Origin: Rhizobium sp. AAP43
Lineage (GTDB): Bacteria; Pseudomonadota; Alphaproteobacteria; Rhizobiales; Rhizobiaceae
Direction: 5' to 3'
Assembly: GCF_001296045.1 (NCBI RefSeq)
Contig: NZ_LJHS01000008.1
Span: forward strand, 16,388 to 80,387
DNA: 64,000 nt
Shown: positions 27,875 to 36,421 of the stretch, in pieces
How positions within the stretch are numbered: position 1 is the first letter of the stretch
Layout: each line of letters starts with the position of its first letter
The notes under the pieces: model-generated
What the model saw: the letters and a program-made list of their open reading frames with translations, nothing else
What the model was told of the DNA's origin: nothing
Databases searched by the model: none
Program-made: the position numbers and the translations under genes

Positions 27875-29728
27875 TCAACTGCGCCCGAACAGCCGTTCGA
27901 TATCGGAGAGCTTCAACTCGACATAGGTCGGGCGGCCGTGATTGCACTGGCCCGATCCCGGTGTCTGCTCCATCTGCCGCAGAAGCGCGTTCATTTCCTC
28001 GACCCTGAGCTGCCGTCCCGAGCGCACCGAGCCATGACAGGCCATGGTCGCAGCGACATGTTCAAGCTTCACGGACAGCCGGTCGGCGGTATCCCACTCG
28101 GCAATCTCATCGGCGAGATCGCGCACCAGCTTCACCGCATCCATCTCGCCCAGCATGGCGGGGGTCTCGCGAACCGCAATCGCGCCGGGGCCAAAACGCT
28201 CGATTGCGAGCCCGAGCTGCTCCAGGCCTTCGGCATGGCTCATCAGCCGGTCGCAATCCTCTTCCGGCAGGTCGATGATCTCGGGGATCAGCAGTCCCTG
28301 TGAGGGGAGACGGCGGCCGGTCAGCGCCTTGCGCATCTGCTCATAGACCAGCCGCTCATGGGCGGCATGCTGGTCGACGATAACAAGTCCGTCCTGCGTC
28401 TGCGCGACGATGTAGTTGGCATGCACCTGCGCCCGCGCAGCCCCCAGCGGATAGCTCGCCAGCGCCTCGACCGTGGCATTGCCACCGGGGGCGGGCTCGG
28501 CGCGGGCAGCCGGTTCGGCAAGGCTTGCAAAAGCCGCCTGCGTCGCTTCGGAAAACCCGCTCGGCGAAGGGCTGGGCGCTGCATAGGCGGGCGCTGTCCC
28601 GGCAAAGCCGTGAACCGTGGACGTCGGTAAGGCAAGTGGCCGCGATGGCGAGGTGGCGGCGGTCCAGGTGGTCGAAGGTGGCGGGCTGAAGCCGGGGCGG
28701 AAGGCGCGCAACATGCCCCCCGCACCCGTCGTTGCCGCCCGGTCGCCGTCCCGCTGCAGGGCCTGGCGGATCGCGCCGACGATCAACCCGCGCACGAGCT
28801 GCGTGTCGCGGAAACGCACGTCGGATTTCGCCGGATGCACGTTGACGTCAACCAGGGCCGGATCAAGTTTCAACGATAGAACGGCAACCGGATAGCGCCC
28901 ATGTGGTACGGTTTCGGCATAGGCGCCGCGGATCGCCGACAGGATCTGCTTGTCCTGCACCGGGCGTCCGTTGACAAAGGCATATTGGTGGGCCGAATTT
29001 CCACGATTGAATGTCGGCAGTCCGGCGAAACCGGAGAGCGCTACGCCTTCGCGCTCGGCATCAAGCTCAATGGCATTGTCGCGGAAGTCGGCGCCCAGAA
29101 CCTGCGCGATGCGGGCCAGATGATCGTCGCCGGTGGAGGGAAATTCCAGCGTGCTGCGATCCGTGCCTGACAGCACGAAGCGGATCGCGGGAAAGGCGAT
29201 CGCCATGCGCTTGACGATTTCGGTGATCGCGGCAGTTTCCGCCTTGTCGGTCTTGAGGAACTTGAGCCGGGCAGGGGTGGCGAAGAAGAGGTCGCGAACC
29301 TCGACGGTCGTCCCCGGATTCGACGGGGCTGGACGAACCGAGCCGACCTTGCCGCCAACCACCGCGATTTCCGAACCCGAGGTCGCACCCGTTGGGCGGC
29401 TGGTGATCGTCAGCTTGGCGACGGAGCCGATCGAGGGCAGCGCCTCGCCGCGAAAGCCGAGCGAGCGGATGTCGAACAGCGTTTCGCTGAGCTTGGAGGT
29501 GCAGTGACGGCGGATCGAGAGCTCCAGATCCTCCGGCGCCATGCCGCAGCCATTGTCGATCACCCGAAGCAGTGTCTTGCCGCCGGCAGCCGTCGCTACC
29601 TCGATGCGGGTCGCGCCGGCGTCGATGGCATTTTCGATCAATTCCTTCGCAGCGCTTGCCGGGCGCTCGATGACTTCGCCCGCGGCGATCTGGTTGATCA
29701 GGGTTTCGGAGAGTTGCTTGATGAACAT
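27875..29728 (-). CDS. mutL: DNA mismatch repair protein MutL
   Basis: A 617-residue mismatch repair ATPase. The GHKL ATPase domain is clear: [29 protein letters not shown] Pro/Ala/Ser-rich linker (about 350-430) leads to the C-terminal dimerisation domain. That domain contains [12 protein letters not shown], matching the MutL endonuclease motif DQHA-x2-E-x4-E, plus a CNHGRPT segment, so this MutL is probably a nicking endonuclease, consistent with organisms lacking MutH. The start is ATG 29728; the upstream in-frame extension looks non-coding. Confidence 0.95.
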   Translation of the reverse strand: MFIKQLSETLINQIAAGEVIERPASAAKELIENAIDAGATRIEVATAAGGKTLLRVIDNGCGMAPEDLELSIRRHCTSKLSETLFDIRSLGFRGEALPSIGSVAKLTITSRPTGATSGSEIAVVGGKVGSVRPAPSNPGTTVEVRDLFFATPARLKFLKTDKAETAAITEIVKRMAIAFPAIRFVLSGTDRSTLEFPSTGDDHLARIAQVLGADFRDNAIELDAEREGVALSGFAGLPTFNRGNSAHQYAFVNGRPVQDKQILSAIRGAYAETVPHGRYPVAVLSLKLDPALVDVNVHPAKSDVRFRDTQLVRGLIVGAIRQALQRDGDRAATTGAGGMLRAFRPGFSPPPSTTWTAATSPSRPLALPTSTVHGFAGTAPAYAAPSPSPSGFSEATQAAFASLAEPAARAEPAPGGNATVEALASYPLGAARAQVHANYIVAQTQDGLVIVDQHAAHERLVYEQMRKALTGRRLPSQGLLIPEIIDLPEEDCDRLMSHAEGLEQLGLAIERFGPGAIAVRETPAMLGEMDAVKLVRDLADEIAEWDTADRLSVKLEHVAATMACHGSVRSGRQLRVEEMNALLRQMEQTPGSGQCNHGRPTYVELKLSDIERLFGRS

Positions 29729-29799
29729 TCCCCATTTTCGGGGATTCGGGCAGAGACGGAAAGGGAAAAATCGCGCTCTCCCCCGTCTTGCCGCAGGCA

Positions 29800-29815
29800 T
29801 TAAGTGGCTCTTAAC
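29800..29815 (+). promoter_or_regulatory. CtrA-type box
   Basis: TTAA (29800-29803), seven bases, TTAAC (29811-29815): a perfect match to the CtrA consensus TTAA-N7-TTAAC. It lies in the gap between divergent mutL and the PAS-receiver gene, about 190 bases before the latter, in plus orientation. CtrA is the master cell-cycle regulator in this class. Confidence 0.6.
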
Positions 29816-30001
29816 GCAGATGCTTTAATTTGATCCATGACTTGACATGTCCCAGGGCTCGGTTTCGGCCGGCGGGGGGCGCCTGCCGGGGCGTTCCGAT
29901 TTTACCGCAAGCTCCGTCAGGAAGGCCCGGCATGTTGCGCACAGGCGTCACTTTGAGGAATGACCGCCGATTGTCTCGGCGTCGTCGTTAGAGGCTGTAG
30001 T

Positions 30002-31723
30002 TTGAAAGAGTTGACTCCGGTTTCCGGCGAGGGAGGATTGGGCGCTTTGCGCGATATCCTGCCAGACGCCCCGCTACAGCCGGCGCTGCTCGAGGCCATG
30101 TCCGAAGCGCTGCAGGCAGCCGTTCTCGTTTATGACCGCAACGACCATCTCATCTTCGCCAGCCGCAACGTCACCAACTACCTCAATCTGCCGACTGACA
30201 CCTTTCGCCTGGGAACGCGCCTGCGCGACATTCTCGAAACGGCTTATGCGGCCGGCTGGCGGCATCTGGTCCCGGGGCAGGGCAACGACGAAACGCCGAC
30301 ACGTGACGAATGGCTGACACGCCAGATTGCGGCGCACTGGCGCGAACGGTTCGAAATGCAGGTCTGGGAAGATGGCAAGCGCTGGACCCGCTACAGCAAG
30401 CGTCGCCTCGCCTCGGGTTTTGGCTTCTGCATCATGACGGACGTGACCGACCAGAAGCGCCGCGAGGACCAGTGGCGAGCCGATGTCGAGCGCGTCCAGC
30501 TGACAGAGGAAATTCTCGACAATCTCGCCCATCCGGTTTTTGTCCAGGACCGCAGCCTGCATGTCGTTGCCGTCAACAAGATCTTCTGCTCCACCTTGTC
30601 GGTGGGAAGTGAACAGGCATTGGGCAGCCCGCTCCACGATGTCTTCGAGCACGCCGTCGCCGAGCGGCTGCTGGAACTGTCGCGCGAGGTTCTCGAAACC
30701 GGCGTCACCGCGTCGCTGGCGCTGGAGATGCGGGTTCACGGATCTGCATTGCGGATGATGCGCATCCACATGCAGCGCGTCGGCAAGCCAGGTCGATACT
30801 TTCTTGTCTCCAGCCTGGATGACGGCGGTGCGCTTGCCGACAGCGGTGATGGCATCTCTGGACATTCCCAGGCGGAGGCTCTCCCGTCGGTGATGGATGC
30901 GGATAAGGAAAAGGCCGGTGGCCGCCTTGCTGGCCGCAAGGCACTGGTGGTCAGTGGCGAGCCCGCCTTCGAGCGCGAAATGCTCGACCTTCTGAGTTTG
31001 CTCGGCCTTGATTCCTGCTGCGTTCGCAACGACGACGAACTCGAGGCCTTTCTGGATGTCGCCCGCTCCGTCAGCGTGTCGATTGATCTCGCCATTGTCG
31101 ATATCAGGGTCGACATGCAGTGCCTTGGCCTGATCCAGGCGCAGGAGATCGACTACCTGACCGTCGAGGATGGTGAGGAGCCTTCGGATCTCGCCTTCGC
31201 GATTCTCGACAGATTGACGGCGCTGCAGTCGGACCCGGCGCCGGTCGACGATTGGGAAATCTGCACCGAGGACGATCCACCGGTTGTCGTCGACTCTGTC
31301 CAGGTCATCGAAAAGCCTCAGCCGCCGAGCCGCCAGTCGCTCATCCTTGTGGCCGAAGACAACGAGATCAACCAGATCGTCTTTTCCCAGATCCTTGATG
31401 GACTGGGCCATGCCTATCGGATCTGTGCTGATGGCGAGGAGGTCATCGCCGCCTGGCGGGACCTCAACCCGGCTCTTATCCTGATGGATGTCACCTTGCC
31501 GATCGTGAACGGCTTCGAAGCCGCCAGCCGCATCCGCGCAGCAGAAGACGACACACCCGCGCGCATGCCGATCATCGGCGTCCTGCCCCATGCCTTCGAT
31601 CGCGATCGCGAAGCCTGCTATGCTGCCGGCATGGACGAGGTGATCCTCAAGCCTCTGAGCCCTGATGTCATAGAGCAGGTCATCCAGCGGCATGCACCCG
31701 AACTTGCGCGTTCGGCCGCATAA
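30002..31723 (+). CDS. PAS domain / receiver domain protein without a kinase domain
   Basis: Counting from a TTG at 30002 the product has 573 residues; this start has AGAGG eight bases upstream, while ATG 29960 has GAGG too close. Order of parts: a PAS domain at about 30-155 (ALLEAMSEALQAAVLVYDRNDHLIFAS), a second PAS at about 175-275 (ILDNLAHPVFVQDRSLHVVAVN), a degenerate receiver-like segment at about 310-415, then a receiver at about 445-560 with DN at its acid pocket, phosphoacceptor Asp496 and a KPLSP lysine. No HisKA or ATPase domain is present. The usual Thr/Ser switch position reads GVLPHA, so signalling may be unusual. Confidence 0.8.
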   Translation: MKELTPVSGEGGLGALRDILPDAPLQPALLEAMSEALQAAVLVYDRNDHLIFASRNVTNYLNLPTDTFRLGTRLRDILETAYAAGWRHLVPGQGNDETPTRDEWLTRQIAAHWRERFEMQVWEDGKRWTRYSKRRLASGFGFCIMTDVTDQKRREDQWRADVERVQLTEEILDNLAHPVFVQDRSLHVVAVNKIFCSTLSVGSEQALGSPLHDVFEHAVAERLLELSREVLETGVTASLALEMRVHGSALRMMRIHMQRVGKPGRYFLVSSLDDGGALADSGDGISGHSQAEALPSVMDADKEKAGGRLAGRKALVVSGEPAFEREMLDLLSLLGLDSCCVRNDDELEAFLDVARSVSVSIDLAIVDIRVDMQCLGLIQAQEIDYLTVEDGEEPSDLAFAILDRLTALQSDPAPVDDWEICTEDDPPVVVDSVQVIEKPQPPSRQSLILVAEDNEINQIVFSQILDGLGHAYRICADGEEVIAAWRDLNPALILMDVTLPIVNGFEAASRIRAAEDDTPARMPIIGVLPHAFDRDREACYAAGMDEVILKPLSPDVIEQVIQRHAPELARSAA

Positions 31724-31840
31724 TGTTCAATCACCCCTGATTATGGGGTGACGGACGGCTGTGTGGAGCCGCCCTCGATATGCTTTTATTAAGGCTTGCG
31801 CTGCATTCTGGAACATGTTGAGGCGTACCAGGAAGAGTGA

Positions 31841-33202
31841 ATGGGTCCCGCTGGAACCAAAGCCGAGCACGGTGACCAGGACGAGCAATCGAATCTGACC
31901 TACACCGATCGCCTGACCGGTCTGGGAAATCGTGTGCGCCTGCGCGACAAGGTGCGCCAGCTCGCGGCTGACCGTTCGGCAGACCCTGCACCCTTCACTG
32001 TCGGCATCGTCAACCTGGACGGTTTCAAGCCGATCAACGATCTCTTCGGACAATCAGCCGGCGATGAAATCCTGTGCCAGGTCGCGCATCGCCTGAAGGC
32101 CTGTGTGCCGGATGGTGCGACCGTCACGCGGCATGATGGGGATGAATTTGCCGTCATTCTGCCGCTGGTTTTCGAGCGCAATGGTGCCGATCGCGCGGGC
32201 CAGCTGATCAAGGATGTGCTCTCTGCGCCTTACGACCTCGGCGATCGCAATGTCCGGCTATCGGCCTCGCTCGGCTTTGCTGTCTACCCCTTTGCCGGCG
32301 GCGATTTCGAGGATCTGATGAAGAGCGCCGAGACCGCGCTCTATCGCTCGAAACGTCGTGGCCGCGGTCAGATCACCGTCTATTCCCGCGAAATTGCCCA
32401 GGAAATGAAGCGCGCGACGCAGCTGGAACAGGCGCTGCGCAATGCCATCATCAATGACACGGTTGATGTCCACTTCCAGCCGATCGTCCGCCTTGTCGAT
32501 GGGCGCGTGCTCGGCTTCGAAGCGCTCGCTCGCTGGATCGATCCCGATCTCGGTTTCGTTTCACCGGCCGTCTTCGTGCCGCTCGCAGAAGAACGAGGCT
32601 TTATCGACACGCTGTCCGAAACACTGTTGCGCAAGGCAGCGGAAGCGACGCTCGCTTGGCCCCGCGACCTCTTCCTTTCCTTTAACCTGTCTTCGGTCCA
32701 GCTGATGGACCCGCGCACCTCATTCAACACCTTGTCCATCCTCAACAGCGTTGGCTTCGATCCGCGCCGGCTTGAAATGGAAATCACCGAAACGGCCGTC
32801 ATGTCCTCGGCCGATACAGCCCGGAGGATCATCCGCGAGCTAAAGGACGCCGGCATCCGCATATCCCTGGATGATTTCGGCACGGGCCAATCCAGCCTTG
32901 GGCGCCTGCGCGAATTTACCTTCGACAAGGTCAAGATCGACCGCGCCTTCGTCTCCGCCATCACCACCGACCGCATTTCCGAACACATCGTCCGGGCGAT
33001 CGTCACCATGTGCAAGGGCTTGGAACTCGAAGTCGTCGCCGAGGGCATCGAGACGGAAGCGGAAGCCGAAGCCTTGCGGCAGCTCGGTTGCGGCATGGGG
33101 CAGGGATACCATTTCGGCAAGCCGGCCGATTCTGGTGCCACCTTGCGCTACCTGCTCGAACATCATCACGAATTCGCGGTCATCGACCGGGTAACCGCCT
33201 GA
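31841..33202 (+). CDS. GGDEF-EAL protein, probably a c-di-GMP phosphodiesterase
   Basis: A 453-residue cytoplasmic protein with a GGDEF domain (about 20-185) followed by EAL (about 195-450). The GGDEF motif is DGDEF (residues 99-103), with Asp in place of the first Gly, so cyclase activity is doubtful. The EAL domain keeps its catalytic set: E227-A-L, NLSS, EITE, DDFGTG, KIDR and the AEGIET glutamate. It is therefore likely to degrade c-di-GMP, with the GGDEF part as a GTP sensor. Start ATG 31841 follows AGGAAGAG. It lies 117 bases after the PAS-receiver gene and may share its transcript. Confidence 0.9.
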   Translation: MGPAGTKAEHGDQDEQSNLTYTDRLTGLGNRVRLRDKVRQLAADRSADPAPFTVGIVNLDGFKPINDLFGQSAGDEILCQVAHRLKACVPDGATVTRHDGDEFAVILPLVFERNGADRAGQLIKDVLSAPYDLGDRNVRLSASLGFAVYPFAGGDFEDLMKSAETALYRSKRRGRGQITVYSREIAQEMKRATQLEQALRNAIINDTVDVHFQPIVRLVDGRVLGFEALARWIDPDLGFVSPAVFVPLAEERGFIDTLSETLLRKAAEATLAWPRDLFLSFNLSSVQLMDPRTSFNTLSILNSVGFDPRRLEMEITETAVMSSADTARRIIRELKDAGIRISLDDFGTGQSSLGRLREFTFDKVKIDRAFVSAITTDRISEHIVRAIVTMCKGLELEVVAEGIETEAEAEALRQLGCGMGQGYHFGKPADSGATLRYLLEHHHEFAVIDRVTA

Positions 33203-33235
33203 CGCTTGCGACCATCGTTCAGGATGGCCAAAACA

Positions 33236-33261
33236 CCAAAAGGCGGCGCCGAAGCGCCGCC
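33236..33261 (-). terminator. Terminator of the PRC-barrel gene
   Basis: A perfect eight-pair stem, GGCGGCGC (33242-33249) with GCGCCGCC (33254-33261), capped on the minus strand by a TTCG loop and followed there by TTTTGG. It also closes the plus-strand GGDEF-EAL gene from the other side. Confidence 0.85.
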
Positions 33262-33310
33262 CATGAGGCTTGTGTGGTCGTCGACCGCAACAGGTCCCTC
33301 ATTCCGGGGA

Positions 33311-33904
33311 TTAGTTACCCGTCGACGAGGTCGTCGTGCCGTCGGTCGGAGCCACGCCGGTACCGGTCGCATTGCCAGCATCAGCAGCCTGGTCGTCCAG
33401 CGTGCGGAACTCCGGCGCGTTGGTCAGGCTTTCAGCCGTTTCAGTGGTCGTCAGGCGGGCTTCGCCCTCCGCACCGTTCTCAGCCGCTTCGCGGGTGATG
33501 GTGATCTTGTCGAACGGGATTGCGACATCCTTTGAGCCGATGCCGAGGAAACCGCCGACGCCGACAACAGCCGCGACAACACCGCCATCCTTCTCAACGA
33601 GCAGGTCATTGATGTTGCCGATCGTTTCATTGTCGGCGGTGTAGATTGCCTCACCCATGAAATCGTTGACGCTGATGTGGTTTTCAGCCTGCTCGGTCAG
33701 ATAGGTGGCCGAAGAGGCAGAAGCGGCAGTGGTCGTGCTCATGGCGCCGTTGGTAGCGTCAGGGGCAGCAGGCGCAACGGCCGGGGCTTCCGTGCCAGTC
33801 GTGGCAGGGGGAGTGGTCGTGGCATCCTGGGCAAAAGCGACCGGGGCCATGGCGGTGGAGCCGAGCAGCAGAGCTGCGGCGAGGGTCTTGAAGGACTTCT
33901 TCAT
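33311..33904 (-). CDS. Secreted PRC-barrel domain protein
   Basis: A 197-residue exported protein with a Sec signal peptide (MKKSFKTLAAALLLGSTAMAPVAFAQ) cleaved near Ala25, then a Thr/Pro/Ala-rich stretch, a PRC-barrel-like core at about 68-135 (ISVNDFMGEAIYTADNETIGNINDLLVEKDGG), and a Thr/Ser-rich low-complexity tail. PRC-barrels are small beta-barrels that often bind other proteins. It probably works in the periplasm or at the surface. Its terminator lies 50 bases downstream. Confidence 0.85.
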   Translation of the reverse strand: MKKSFKTLAAALLLGSTAMAPVAFAQDATTTPPATTGTEAPAVAPAAPDATNGAMSTTTAASASSATYLTEQAENHISVNDFMGEAIYTADNETIGNINDLLVEKDGGVVAAVVGVGGFLGIGSKDVAIPFDKITITREAAENGAEGEARLTTTETAESLTNAPEFRTLDDQAADAGNATGTGVAPTDGTTTSSTGN

Positions 33905-34046
33905 GATGGACTACCTTTCCTCTCGAATTCTCTATCGAATGACTTGGCTGCGAGATGCTGCTGCCTTGTCGGTTCGAGGGGAAAATGCCCTTTGGCCGCG
34001 TTCGTTCCGTTATCCGTCGCAGGTTTATTTTGTTGTTTTGACGGAA

Positions 34047-34084
34047 CAAAACCCGCAAAACGTGGTTTGCGGGCCTCCTTTTTA
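34047..34084. terminator. Intrinsic terminator after the SMP-30 gene
   Basis: Stem CCCGCAAA (34052-34059) with TTTGCGGG (34066-34073). A T-run follows on both strands (TTTTG on the minus strand and CCTTTTTAA on the plus strand), so it can work both ways. Confidence 0.75.
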
Positions 34085-34107
34085 AGCGATCTATGACAGG
34101 ACGGAGA

Positions 34108-34992
34108 TCAAAGCTTGAACAGCGGTTCCGGCTTGCCGCGAACGCTGACACCAAGATCGAAAAGCGCACCAGCCAGCGGTTCGTTGCCACGTTCTTCGTC
34201 AGTCAGGCCTTCCCAGCAGGAGGTGACGGCAAGACGATCGAGGGCCTTGCCGAAGAAGGCGGGGCAGGTTGGGCGACTTACCGGAACGGCATGGCGCGAC
34301 AGGTGACGACCGTCCGGCGAATAGCGATCCACAGCACCCCCATCCCAGTTGGAATTCCAGATTGTGCCTTCGAGATCCGTCACGGAACCGTCGATCACGC
34401 CCTTGCGTGCGGATTGGTCGATCAGCACTTTCGGCGCCGAACGCGGCAGACCGGTGAGCGGGTCAAGCTCGACGCTCATCATGTGGTTGACCTTCGAGTC
34501 GTTAAAATAGCCGATCGTGCCATCCGGCGAGAAGCAGATGCCGTTCGGAATGCTGACAGCCTCGAACAGCTTGGTCACCTGCGTTCCGGCAATATGGAAG
34601 ATGGCGCCGGCGCCGGTTTCCGCCGTCCGGCTCATCGTGCCGATCCACAAGGCGCCGCTTGGATGCACGCGCCCGTCATTCGACCGATTGCTCGGCTTGT
34701 CCTCGATCTGGACGTATGGCGTGAGGACGCCGGATTGGCGGTCGCGCAGGTAGAGCCCCTTGTCAGACGCCAGCATCTGGCGCTGGTCGTCCACCGAGGC
34801 GATGACGCTGCCCTTGAATGGCAGGGCATGCGTGTAGGTCTGGCCACGCTCGACATCGAGCTCGCAGAGCGTGGATCCGAGGATATCGAACCACCAGAGG
34901 CGTCCCGTGATCGGATCGTAGGACGGGCCTTCGCCCAGTTCCAGGCACTCTTTCGAAAGAACCGTGCCCTTGAATGTCTCAGTTGCGACCAT
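34108..34992 (-). CDS. SMP-30/gluconolactonase/LRE family protein
   Basis: A 294-residue six-bladed propeller lactonase-like enzyme. Key acidic metal ligands are in place: GEGPSYD, the RSNDGRVHPSGALWIGTM segment (Asn/Asp metal ligands), the SIPNGICFSPDG motif and DGSVTDLEG. Family members hydrolyse sugar lactones or organophosphates with a divalent metal. No signal peptide is visible. It has its own promoter and is divergent from the LuxR gene, separated by about 360 bases; a sugar-lactone role in aldonate catabolism is probable but the substrate is not visible. Confidence 0.88.
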   Translation of the reverse strand: MVATETFKGTVLSKECLELGEGPSYDPITGRLWWFDILGSTLCELDVERGQTYTHALPFKGSVIASVDDQRQMLASDKGLYLRDRQSGVLTPYVQIEDKPSNRSNDGRVHPSGALWIGTMSRTAETGAGAIFHIAGTQVTKLFEAVSIPNGICFSPDGTIGYFNDSKVNHMMSVELDPLTGLPRSAPKVLIDQSARKGVIDGSVTDLEGTIWNSNWDGGAVDRYSPDGRHLSRHAVPVSRPTCPAFFGKALDRLAVTSCWEGLTDEERGNEPLAGALFDLGVSVRGKPEPLFKL

Positions 34993-35354
34993 GCGTTGTC
35001 TCCTGCCGAAATCTCGGTCGTGTTTTTAGGCGTCAGACCTTTGTCTAACAGGGGTTTACGGTAAAATTGAAGGCCTATCTGGACCCCCAAAGCCGCAGGG
35101 GCTTATCCTCACCCAATTATTGGAGGCGGATTCGGTTTTCGAATCTTTCGCCTTCACGTTATTCCGGCATGATCTATTTTGTAATGCGGCGCCTCGATAC
35201 ATGTTACCAGAGGTGGTTCGCGATGGCATTGATGATGGATTTTTTGGATGCTCTGCTGGCACCTGGACGATATGATGGGAAACGACGGGGATGATCGGTA
35301 TCGGCGGGTACGTCTGATCGACCGGGTTGTCGCTGGCGCGGAAATGACGAAGCC
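34993..35354. other. Intergenic region between SMP-30 and LuxR genes
   Basis: About 360 bases with no convincing gene. It must hold the divergent promoters of the lactonase and LuxR genes. I looked for a lux-box type palindrome and for clear -35/-10 pairs and found none I trust. Confidence 0.4.
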
Positions 35355-36092
35355 ATGAGTCCGTTGGAGAATGTGAAGGAAAGCCGGATCGACACTTTGG
35401 TTGAAGAAGTGTCGGGGTTCAAAACGCAGTTCGACGTCTTCCGGTTCATGAAGCGCGTGACCGAGCAATATGGCTCCCGTGCCTTCATGGTGGTCAATCT
35501 GCCGGGTCCGACGGCACTCAGCCTCGCCAGCAGCTCGATCATCACCAATTGGCCATCCGATCTGATTTCCGAATTCGACCAGGTCGGCCTTCTGGCCGGA
35601 AGCCCGGTTCTGGCGCATCTGCGCAGGGCCTCCATTCCGTTCCGCTACGACGTGGAGCGCAGCGACCTGAAACGTGACGCGCAGACGGCTGCGGTTTCAA
35701 GAGCCCTCTTCACCCGGTTCAGAATGAACAGGGGGGCTTATTTCCCAGTGCATGACGCATCAGGCGCGCGCGGCGCGATCTCGCTCAGTGGCGATCGCCA
35801 GCCCTTCACCAATGACGAGATGAAGGACCTGACCTATCTGTCGATCTTCGTCTTCAACCAGCTGGCGGAAATCCGGGAACTGGACAGCCGCAACAGCGAC
35901 ATGCTGACGGAGCGCGAGCTCGACTGCCTCAACTGGACGGCCGCTGGCAAGACCAGCGTCGAGATCGCCGAAATCCTGACCCTCTCCGAGCACACCATCA
36001 ACCACTACCTCAATCGGGCGACCAAGAAGCTCGATGCGGTCAACCGCACGCAGGCCGTTGCAAAGGCCCTGCGCCTCGGCCTGATCAAGTAG
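35355..36092 (+). CDS. LuxR-type transcriptional regulator (LuxR solo)
   Basis: A 245-residue regulator with an N-terminal autoinducer-binding-type domain (about 15-165) and a C-terminal GerE helix-turn-helix (LTERELDCLNWTAAGKTSVEIAEILTLSEHTINHYL, about 178-215). No luxI synthase gene is nearby. Several positions that contact acyl-homoserine lactones in TraR are changed: the D-P motif reads S83-P84, and the following Trp is replaced (PFRYD, 95-99), while Trp66 is kept. It may respond to a different ligand or none. A hairpin TGGCGCT (36102-36108) with AGCGCCA (36115-36121) follows the stop. Confidence 0.87.
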   Translation: MSPLENVKESRIDTLVEEVSGFKTQFDVFRFMKRVTEQYGSRAFMVVNLPGPTALSLASSSIITNWPSDLISEFDQVGLLAGSPVLAHLRRASIPFRYDVERSDLKRDAQTAAVSRALFTRFRMNRGAYFPVHDASGARGAISLSGDRQPFTNDEMKDLTYLSIFVFNQLAEIRELDSRNSDMLTERELDCLNWTAAGKTSVEIAEILTLSEHTINHYLNRATKKLDAVNRTQAVAKALRLGLIK

Positions 36093-36191
36093 ATGCTCAA
36101 CTGGCGCTTTTTTGAGCGCCATTCCGCCTGCTTTCTTCGCACGAAGCCACGGATTTCGCAGCATTAAGCGGCCGATACTGCGCTGCACAAT

Positions 36192-36208
36192 CTGGCACGG
36201 ATCCTGCA
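36192..36208 (+). promoter_or_regulatory. Sigma-54 (RpoN) -24/-12 promoter
   Basis: CTGGCACGGATCCTGCA has GG at 36194-36195 and GC at 36206-36207 with exactly ten bases between. Against the consensus YTGGCACGRNNNTTGCW it differs at only one fixed base. The predicted start is near 36218. No protein gene begins soon after it; mrp starts 200 bases on, beyond an intrinsic terminator. Confidence 0.75.
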
Positions 36209-36217
36209 TCTTGAGGA

Positions 36218-36313
36218 TCAGTCCAGAGGGGACGTAGCAAGGCACCTGTCAAGGGTCCTGCAAGGAGAAGCCGCCATAGGGGCCGTCCGGCACCACGTGG
36301 CGGCTTTTCTTTT
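36218..36313 (+). ncRNA. Candidate sigma-54-dependent small RNA of about 95 nt
   Basis: Between the RpoN promoter and a T-run there is a compact RNA-like segment with three hairpins: GTCC (36221-36224) with GGAC (36230-36233); an AGG-ACC/GGT-CCT stem around 36240-36260; and a terminal stem AGCCGCCA (36269-36276) with TGGCGGCT (36298-36305) followed by TTTTCTTTTC. There is no convincing reading frame inside. I do not recognise the family; it does not match the SRP RNA or 6S layout. An alternative is an attenuating leader of mrp. Confidence 0.6.
36269..36313 (+). terminator. Intrinsic terminator of the candidate small RNA
   Basis: An eight-pair GC-rich stem, AGCCGCCA with TGGCGGCT, and a T-rich tail from 36305 to 36313. 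The opposite strand has no T-run after the stem, so it works in plus orientation, upstream of mrp. Confidence 0.8.
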
Positions 36314-36421
36314 CTCGCATCCAGCGCGGTATATGTCGACGCAGGCATGCGATGCCTGTTGGCGAAGTCGTGTCGCTCCATTATCTAAGGCCGGACGCGA
36401 CAAGACGCAGAAGGACATGAC

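Noticed and set aside
34043..34070. GGAAC-N17-GTT like an EcfG stress promoter on the plus strand
   Set aside because: It lies in the terminator hairpin and points into the 3' end of the minus-strand lactonase gene, with no plus-strand gene to serve.
36218..36310. Resemblance of the candidate small RNA to bacterial SRP RNA (ffs)
   Set aside because: Some short words look alike (GTCAAGG, AAGCCGCC) but the conserved SRP apical loop (GGAAGGAAGCAGCC type) is missing and the promoter is sigma-54.
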